Assembly: GCF_021462825.1 (NCBI RefSeq)
Contig: NZ_JAKEEB010000013.1
Span: forward strand, 62,001 to 126,000
Direction: 5' to 3'
From: Streptomyces glomeratus
Lineage (GTDB): Bacteria; Actinomycetota; Actinomycetes; Streptomycetales; Streptomycetaceae
Length of the DNA: 64,000 bases
Shown here one piece after another: positions 59,659 to 64,000 of this stretch. A program made the translations under genes and the position numbers. Below the pieces are notes generated by a model. It saw only the letters and a list, made by a program, of their open reading frames with translations. It was not told where the DNA came from and did not search any database. Position 1 is the stretch's first letter. Every line of letters begins with the position of its first letter.

Positions 59659-60372
59659 GTGGCGGACGAGGCCGCATACGGCGATGCAAGCGATCAGGAC
59701 CTCCTCGCCCGGCATGTGAAGGGCGACGGCGACGCCTTCGGTGAGCTGGTGCGGCGCCACCGTGACCGGCTCTGGGCGGTGGCCCTGCGGACGCTGGGGG
59801 ACCGCGAGGAGGCCGCGGACGCCGTCCAGGACGCCCTCGTCTCCGCCTACCGGGCCGCCCACACCTTCCGCGGGCACTCGGCCGTCACGACCTGGCTCCA
59901 CCGGATCACGGTGAACGCCTGCCTCGACCGCGCCCGCAAGGCGGCGTCCAGGAAGACCTCGCCCGTCGACGACACGGAACGGCTGGAGCAGCTCCTGGAG
60001 CCGCACGAGTCGGCATCCGCCCCGGCCGAGCGCAACGATCTCCATCGCGAGCTGCTGGAAGCCCTGGGCACTCTTCCGGCCGACCAGCGGGCCGCCCTGG
60101 TTCTGGTAGACATGCAGGGCTACCCGGTGGCGGAGGCCGCCCGCATCCTCGATGTGCCGACCGGCACGGTGAAGAGCCGCTGTGCCCGCGGTAGAGCCAG
60201 ACTGCTGCCGCTGCTCACCCATCTGCGCACGGAGGGCAGCGGCCGGGACGGCAAGAAGTCGAACGACGGGCGGAACCGGACGGGGGGAGCGTCCGTCCCA
60301 CCCGCAGCGGGACCACGTGACACAGGGTCGAGCGATTCAGCTGCTGTGAAGGGCGGAGGTGGGCGAGCGTGA
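59659..60372 (+). CDS. sigM: ECF sigma factor, SigM-type
   Basis: 237 residues. Region 2 is DGDAFGELVRRHRDRLWAVAL with AADAVQDALVSAYRAAHTFRG (melting/-10 contact), and region 4 is LPADQRAALVLVDMQGYPVAEAARIL with GTVKSRCARGRARL. A Gly/Arg/Ser-rich tail of about 40 residues follows. Its genomic place next to trxB/trxA and murJ matches Rv3911 (SigM). The name sigM is also used in the literature for an unrelated Streptomyces ECF factor, so orthology, not name, should be used. GTG 59659 with GGAGGGGG in front; last 4 bases overlap the anti-sigma gene. Confidence 0.9.
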   Translation: MADEAAYGDASDQDLLARHVKGDGDAFGELVRRHRDRLWAVALRTLGDREEAADAVQDALVSAYRAAHTFRGHSAVTTWLHRITVNACLDRARKAASRKTSPVDDTERLEQLLEPHESASAPAERNDLHRELLEALGTLPADQRAALVLVDMQGYPVAEAARILDVPTGTVKSRCARGRARLLPLLTHLRTEGSGRDGKKSNDGRNRTGGASVPPAAGPRDTGSSDSAAVKGGGGRA

Positions 60373-61298
60373 CATCCACGACCGGCACGGCCGGGCACCC
60401 GGAAGTCGAGGAGCTCTCCGGCCTCAGCGAAGGTCTCCTCCCGCCGACTCGTACCGCGGACGTGCGACGGCATCTGGACGACTGCGCTCTCTGTGCCGAC
60501 GTCTATGACTCCCTCGCGGAGATCCGCGGTCTCCTGGGCACTTTGCCGGCACCGGAACGCATGCCGGACGATGTGGCGGGCCGCATCGACGCCGCGCTTG
60601 CCGCGGAGGCCCTGCTGGACGCGACGGCGCCCGCCACCGCGGAGGCTCCCTCCGTGGAGTCGGCAGCCACGCGTGTTTCACGTGAAACATCGTCCGCTTC
60701 CCCGGCCGGCCGTCCTTCCGGTCACGGTCGCGGAGCCACGGGACCCGGTCGTACCCAGCGCACACGCCGCGGCGGCCGCAGGGCCGTCGTGCTGGGAGCC
60801 GCTTTCACGACCGCAGCCCTCGGCCTGGGCGCCCTGTTGATGCACATCCTGAGCGACGACACGGACAAGACCCGGAATACGGTCGCAGAGCAGCACACCG
60901 ACGCGGCCCACACCTACGCCGGAGGCACCCTGCAGAAGCAGGTGACCGACCTGCTGGGCGGACAGAAGACGGGCGGGGGGCGCGCCGGCAGCGGCAAGCC
61001 GTGGGGCGTCGAGTCCGAAGACAACACGTCGGGGTCCCCGGGCATGCGGCCCAACAGGACCTTCCAGGACACCACCGCCAACGTGCCGAGCTGCATCGAG
61101 CAGGCCATCCGCACCCACCAGGCCGTGCTCGCCGCCGACAAGGGCGTGTACCGGGGAATCGCTGTCTATCTCGTCGTCACCCCCGACGCCTCCGACACCA
61201 CCAAGGTCACGGCCTACCTCGTCGATGCCGCCTGTGCGAAGAAGGCGTCGGCCGCGCCTGGCAAGGTGCTGCTGACCCGTTCATACGAACGCTCCTGA
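60369..61298 (+). CDS. Zinc-containing anti-sigma factor for SigM
   Basis: 309 residues. The ZAS zinc motif is HLDDCALC (H35-x3-C39-x2-C42), the usual redox-sensitive anti-sigma core, followed by a linker, a Gly/Arg-rich region, one membrane helix (about VVLGAAFTTAALGLGALLMHIL) and an outer domain of about 130 residues with two Cys (around SCIEQAIR and AACAKK). It should hold the sigma factor at the membrane until released. Translation starts by an overlap with sigM (GTGA). A perfect parS is inside the coding sequence (60675-60688), read as V-S-R-E-T. Confidence 0.9.
   Translation: MTSTTGTAGHPEVEELSGLSEGLLPPTRTADVRRHLDDCALCADVYDSLAEIRGLLGTLPAPERMPDDVAGRIDAALAAEALLDATAPATAEAPSVESAATRVSRETSSASPAGRPSGHGRGATGPGRTQRTRRGGRRAVVLGAAFTTAALGLGALLMHILSDDTDKTRNTVAEQHTDAAHTYAGGTLQKQVTDLLGGQKTGGGRAGSGKPWGVESEDNTSGSPGMRPNRTFQDTTANVPSCIEQAIRTHQAVLAADKGVYRGIAVYLVVTPDASDTTKVTAYLVDAACAKKASAAPGKVLLTRSYERS
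60675..60688. other. parS: parS site (perfect), inside the anti-sigma gene
   Basis: GTTTCACGTGAAAC within codons for VSRET of the anti-sigma factor, in its low-complexity linker. It is the only perfect site fully inside a coding sequence. Confidence 0.93.
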
Positions 61299-61381
61299 CG
61301 CTCGCGCAGCGGACGGCTCCTGCCCAGGCGCCGCCGGACATATGTGTGTGGTGCCCGGTGCTGCGTGTGCCCGGGCACACC

Positions 61382-61408
61382 GGGAATGCGGGCCCCTTAG
61401 GATCCGTT
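61382..61408 (+). promoter_or_regulatory. Sigma-R promoter of trxB
   Basis: GGGAAT at 61382-61387, an 18-bp spacer and GTT at 61406-61408 match the sigma-R consensus GGAAT-N18-19-GTT; the position, about 76 bp before trxB, is that of the thiol-stress-induced trxBp1 promoter known in S. coelicolor. Confidence 0.85.
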
Positions 61409-61483
61409 GGGTGGGGTGAGAGTACTGAGAGAAGCTCCCACCGGCAGTAGCAGCAGCAGTCTCCAGAGACGAGGAATCAAGCC

Positions 61484-62455
61484 GTGAGCGACGTCCGTAA
61501 CGTGATCATCATCGGCTCCGGGCCCGCCGGCTACACGGCGGCGCTCTACACCGCGCGCGCCTCCCTGAAGCCGCTGGTGTTCGAGGGCGCCGTCACCGCG
61601 GGCGGTGCGCTGATGAACACCACCGAGGTGGAGAACTTCCCCGGCTTCCAGGACGGCATCATGGGCCCTGAGCTCATGGACAACATGCGCGCGCAGGCCG
61701 AGCGCTTCGGTGCCGAACTGATGCCGGACGACGTCGTCTCCGTCGACCTCTCCGGTGAGATCAAGACGGTCACGGACACCGCCGGCGCGGTCCACCAGGC
61801 TAAGGCCGTCATCGTCGCCACCGGCTCCCAGCACCGCAAGCTGGGCCTGCCGAACGAGGACGCCCTCTCCGGACGCGGTGTCTCCTGGTGCGCCACCTGT
61901 GACGGCTTCTTCTTCAAGGACCAGGACATCGCCGTGATCGGCGGTGGCGACACCGCGATGGAGGAGGCCACCTTCCTCTCGCGCTTCGCCAGGTCGGTCA
62001 CGATCGTCCACCGCCGTGACACCCTGCGCGCTTCCAAGGCGATGCAGGACCGCGCCTTCGCCGACCCGAAGATCAAGTTCGTCTGGGACAGCGAGGTTGC
62101 CGAGATCAAGGGCGACCCGAAGCTGGAGGGCCTGACGCTGCGCAATCTGAAGACCGCGGAGCTCACGGAGCTGCCGGTGACCGGTCTGTTCATCGCGATC
62201 GGACACGACCCGCGAACCGAACTCTTCAAGGGCCAGCTGGACCTCGACGAGGAGGGGTACCTCAAGGTGAACGCCCCCTCCACCCGGACCAACCTGACGG
62301 GTGTCTTCGGCGCTGGCGACGTCGTCGACCACACCTACCGCCAGGCAATCACCGCGGCCGGTACCGGCTGCTCCGCCGCCCTTGACGCCGAGCGCTTCCT
62401 CGCCGCCCTCGCGGACAGCGAGCAGCAGGCCGAGCCCGAGAAGACCTCCGTCTGA
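61484..62455 (+). CDS. trxB: Thioredoxin reductase
   Basis: NADPH- and FAD-dependent enzyme of 323 residues that reduces thioredoxin. FAD motif VIIIGSGPAGYTAALY, redox site WCATCDG (C136, C139), NADPH motif IGGGDTAMEEA and the late FGAGDVVDHTYRQAI block are all intact. GTG start at 61484. In an operon with trxA, 42 bp downstream, and preceded by a sigma-R promoter, as part of the disulfide-stress response. Confidence 0.97.
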   Translation: MSDVRNVIIIGSGPAGYTAALYTARASLKPLVFEGAVTAGGALMNTTEVENFPGFQDGIMGPELMDNMRAQAERFGAELMPDDVVSVDLSGEIKTVTDTAGAVHQAKAVIVATGSQHRKLGLPNEDALSGRGVSWCATCDGFFFKDQDIAVIGGGDTAMEEATFLSRFARSVTIVHRRDTLRASKAMQDRAFADPKIKFVWDSEVAEIKGDPKLEGLTLRNLKTAELTELPVTGLFIAIGHDPRTELFKGQLDLDEEGYLKVNAPSTRTNLTGVFGAGDVVDHTYRQAITAAGTGCSAALDAERFLAALADSEQQAEPEKTSV

Positions 62456-62497
62456 CCCCCTTTCGCCCCACTGCACCACTGATTTAAGGAGCCCACT

Positions 62498-62830
62498 GTG
62501 GCCGGCACCCTGAAGAACGTGACCGACGACTCCTTCGAGCAGGACGTACTCAAGAGCGACAAGCCCGTCCTGGTGGACTTCTGGGCCGCCTGGTGCGGTC
62601 CCTGCCGCCAGATCGCGCCGTCGCTCGAGGCGATCGCCGCCGAGTACGGCGACAAGCTCGAGGTCGTCAAGCTCAACATCGACGAGAACCCGGCCACCGC
62701 GGCCAAGTACGGTGTCATGTCGATCCCGACCCTGAACGTCTACCAGGGCGGCGAGGTTGCCAAGACCATCGTCGGTGCCAAGCCGAAGGCCGCGATCGTT
62801 CGCGACCTCGAGGACTTCATCGCCGAGTAG
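62498..62830 (+). CDS. trxA: Thioredoxin
   Basis: 110 residues with VLVDFWAAWCGPCRQIAP (C33, C36) and the cis-Pro in SIPTLNVYQGG. It is the major thiol-disulfide reductant and partner of TrxB. GTG start at 62498, with TTTAAGGAG in front. Ends in a strong hairpin with a parS in front of it, shared with the convergent GNAT gene. Confidence 0.97.
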   Translation: MAGTLKNVTDDSFEQDVLKSDKPVLVDFWAAWCGPCRQIAPSLEAIAAEYGDKLEVVKLNIDENPATAAKYGVMSIPTLNVYQGGEVAKTIVGAKPKAAIVRDLEDFIAE

Positions 62831-62863
62831 TGAGCGGTGACGCCGCTGAGCCGAAGCGGCGAT

Positions 62864-62877
62864 GTTTCACGTGAAAC
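62864..62877. other. parS: parS site (perfect)
   Basis: GTTTCACGTGAAAC between trxA and its terminator, in the convergent gap with the GNAT gene; nearest site to parB in the window (about 1 kb). Confidence 0.94.
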
Positions 62878-62879
62878 AC

Positions 62880-62911
62880 GAATGGGCCAGCCCGTACGGG
62901 CTGGCCCATTC
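62880..62911. terminator. Bidirectional terminator of trxA and GNAT genes
   Basis: GAATGGGCCAGCCCGT and ACGGGCTGGCCCATTC make a perfect 32-bp palindrome between the convergent genes. Confidence 0.9.
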
Positions 62912-62928
62912 GCATGAATGCGCGCCGG

Positions 62929-63546
62929 TCACAGCGGCCGCAGCGCCGGCTCCTTCTGCACCGCTCCCAGAAGACGGTCGAGCGCCAACTCGACGTCCTC
63001 CTTCCAGGAGAGCGTCGAGCGCAGCTCCAGCCGCAGCCGGGGATACGTCGGGTGGGGGCGTACCGTCTTGAAGCCCACGGCGAGAAGGTGATCGGCGGGA
63101 AGGAGACACGCCGGTTCCTTCCAGCGGGCATCACCGAAGGCTTCGACCGCTTTGAAGCCTCGACGCAGCAGGTCCTTGGCGACCGTCTGGACCATCACAC
63201 GACCGAGCCCCTGGCCCTGGTATCCGGGCATGATGAAGGCGGTCATCAACTGGACAGCATCCGGCGAGACCGGACTCGTGGGGAACGCCGTGGAACGCGG
63301 AACGTAGGCGGGCGGCGCATACAGCACGAAGCCCACCGGCACGTCGTCCACGTAGACCACCCGGCCGCAGGAACCCCAGTCCAGGAGAACGGCGGAGATC
63401 CACGCCTCCTTCTCGAGTGCGGAGGTTCCGGTCTTTACCGCTGCCTCACCGCTGACGGGGTCCAGCTCCCAGAAGACACACGCGCGACAGCGCTTGGGAA
63501 GGTCCGGGAGGTTGTCCAGCGTGAGCGGTACGAGCCGACGCCCCAT
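62929..63546 (-). CDS. GNAT-family N-acetyltransferase
   Basis: 205 residues. It starts MGRRLVPLTLDNLPDLPKRC and has a CxxC-like pair early on (RCRACVFWELDP); the CoA loop is GYQGQGLGRVMVQTV and the C-terminal part is LLAVGFKTVRPHP. The acceptor is unknown; the same gene sits before parB in S. coelicolor as far as I recall. ATG at 63546 with GAGGAAC upstream. The frame is open to 63816 but the extra part lacks homology. Confidence 0.85.
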   Translation of the reverse strand: MGRRLVPLTLDNLPDLPKRCRACVFWELDPVSGEAAVKTGTSALEKEAWISAVLLDWGSCGRVVYVDDVPVGFVLYAPPAYVPRSTAFPTSPVSPDAVQLMTAFIMPGYQGQGLGRVMVQTVAKDLLRRGFKAVEAFGDARWKEPACLLPADHLLAVGFKTVRPHPTYPRLRLELRSTLSWKEDVELALDRLLGAVQKEPALRPL

Positions 63547-63875
63547 GAAGGCAGTTCCTCGCTTCCTTCGCCCGCAGCGCCGCGGGCGGCTGTCAGAGCA
63601 CTCCACTCCCTGAGCAGGCTGCCGACGAACCCACCGACCGCTCCCAGGCTCAAGCCCGCGGTCATCAGTCCGGTACGGCCCATGGTTCGCATGGCCCCCG
63701 CCTCCCCAATGAAGGTACCGCCAGGTGGATGCGCCATAACCCTTCGCATCGTATCCATGATGCGATTCCCTCGATACTGCCTGAAAGCAAAGAGCGGGCC
63801 GTGTTCCGGTACACACCGGACACAGCCCGCTTTCTCTACGACGGTCGATCGGCTCCCGCGGTCTCGGCGGCGGGC
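63547..63875. other. Intergenic region between parB and the GNAT gene
   Basis: 329 bp. It holds the parB terminator hairpin (63792-63833) and the GNAT promoter. I see no convincing gene; a 107-codon minus frame (63435-63758) overlaps the GNAT start. Confidence 0.55.
63792..63833 (-). terminator. Stem-loop terminator of parB
   Basis: AGCGGGC and GCCCGCT with inner CCGTGTTCCGGT/ACCGGACACAG pairs form a long imperfect hairpin about 45 bp after the parB stop. Confidence 0.75.
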
Positions 63876-64000
63876 TCAGACCTCGAACTCCTCGGAGTCG
63901 TCGTCCGCCAGGCTCCTTTGAAGGACCGGTCCCTCACCCGGCGCGAGCGAGCTCAGGATCCGTTCGAGATCCTCCATCGAAGCGAACTCGACGGTGATCT
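63876..64000 (-). CDS. parB: ParB chromosome-partitioning protein, C-terminal end
   Basis: Partial gene: the last 41 codons (ITVEFASMEDLERILSSL, then an acidic tail ending DDDSEEFEV) before the TGA at 63876. This is the C-terminal dimerisation part of ParB/Spo0J; the CTP-binding and helix-turn-helix domains are to the right of the window. ParB binds the many parS sites of this window, loads SMC and, with ParA, segregates chromosomes during sporulation. Confidence 0.9.
   Translation of the reverse strand, partial: ITVEFASMEDLERILSSLAPGEGPVLQRSLADDDSEEFEV

Noticed and set aside
63435..63758. Small minus-strand frame of 107 codons with a hydrophobic patch
   Set aside because: It overlaps the first 112 bases of the GNAT gene, lacks a good ribosome site, and has shadow-like composition in the overlap. 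It is not fully excluded.

Overview
The window is a stretch of high-GC actinomycete chromosome, almost certainly from a Streptomyces species and close to the replication origin. The evidence is the very GC-rich third codon positions, frequent GTG/TTG starts, developmental genes restricted to streptomycetes (ssgA with its regulator ssgR), a Streptomyces-type fused cydCD, a sigR-type promoter before trxB, and the 3' end of parB at the right edge. Eleven perfect copies of the 14-bp ParB site GTTTCACGTGAAAC and two single-mismatch copies are spread over the right-hand 53 kb, so this is one flank of the oriC-proximal segregation domain. I see no rRNA, tRNA, insertion sequence, prophage or CRISPR array; the region reads as conserved core chromosome.

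Layout. 1-7.2 kb: an ABC exporter (permease cut by the window edge), an EphD-like hydrolase/dehydrogenase fusion, an RNA 2'-phosphotransferase (kptA), a luciferase-like F420 enzyme, a Cof-type HAD phosphatase and a secreted M23 peptidase. 7.3-13.5 kb: the cydA-cydB-cydCD operon for cytochrome bd oxidase and its assembly, with a perfect Rex operator in front. 13.7-18.9 kb: a HisC-type aminotransferase, a noncoding tandem repeat, a LacI regulator, a metallophosphoesterase and a small membrane protein. 19-28.7 kb: thiC under a TPP riboswitch, a YibE/F membrane protein, ssgA/ssgR, small membrane and cupin proteins, a ptpA-cystathionine lyase operon, a LysR regulator and a Nudix hydrolase. 28.8-36 kb: a flavohaemoglobin-like protein, two GNATs, MarR, a class C serine hydrolase and the replicative helicase dnaB. 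36.4-47 kb: a MATE exporter, the rpsF-ssb-rpsR-rplI operon, a small membrane protein, and a cell-wall group (femX, alanine-racemase-like, GT87-like, class A PBP). 47.4-52.8 kb: padR-ino1, an MFS protein, an LppU/SCO3897-type protein and the CCA-adding enzyme. 53-64 kb: a plus-strand run of DUF6049 secreted protein, murJ, a membrane pseudokinase, an ECF sigma factor with a zinc anti-sigma, trxB and trxA; then a GNAT and parB on the minus strand.

How it fits together. The block pcnA / DUF6049 / murJ / pseudokinase / sigM / anti-sigma / trxB / trxA / parB has the same order as the M. tuberculosis Rv3907c-Rv3917c region (from memory of that genome), but the pseudokinase that is fused to MurJ in mycobacteria is a separate gene here. 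The parS sites are not randomly placed: most lie at the 3' ends of genes, four pairs are spaced by about two or four helical turns, one supplies the GTG start codon of cydCD, one is inside the anti-sigma coding sequence, and one near-match forms the variable arm of the thiC riboswitch. DnaA-box-like motifs cluster in front of dnaB and kptA. These are the observations most worth following up.
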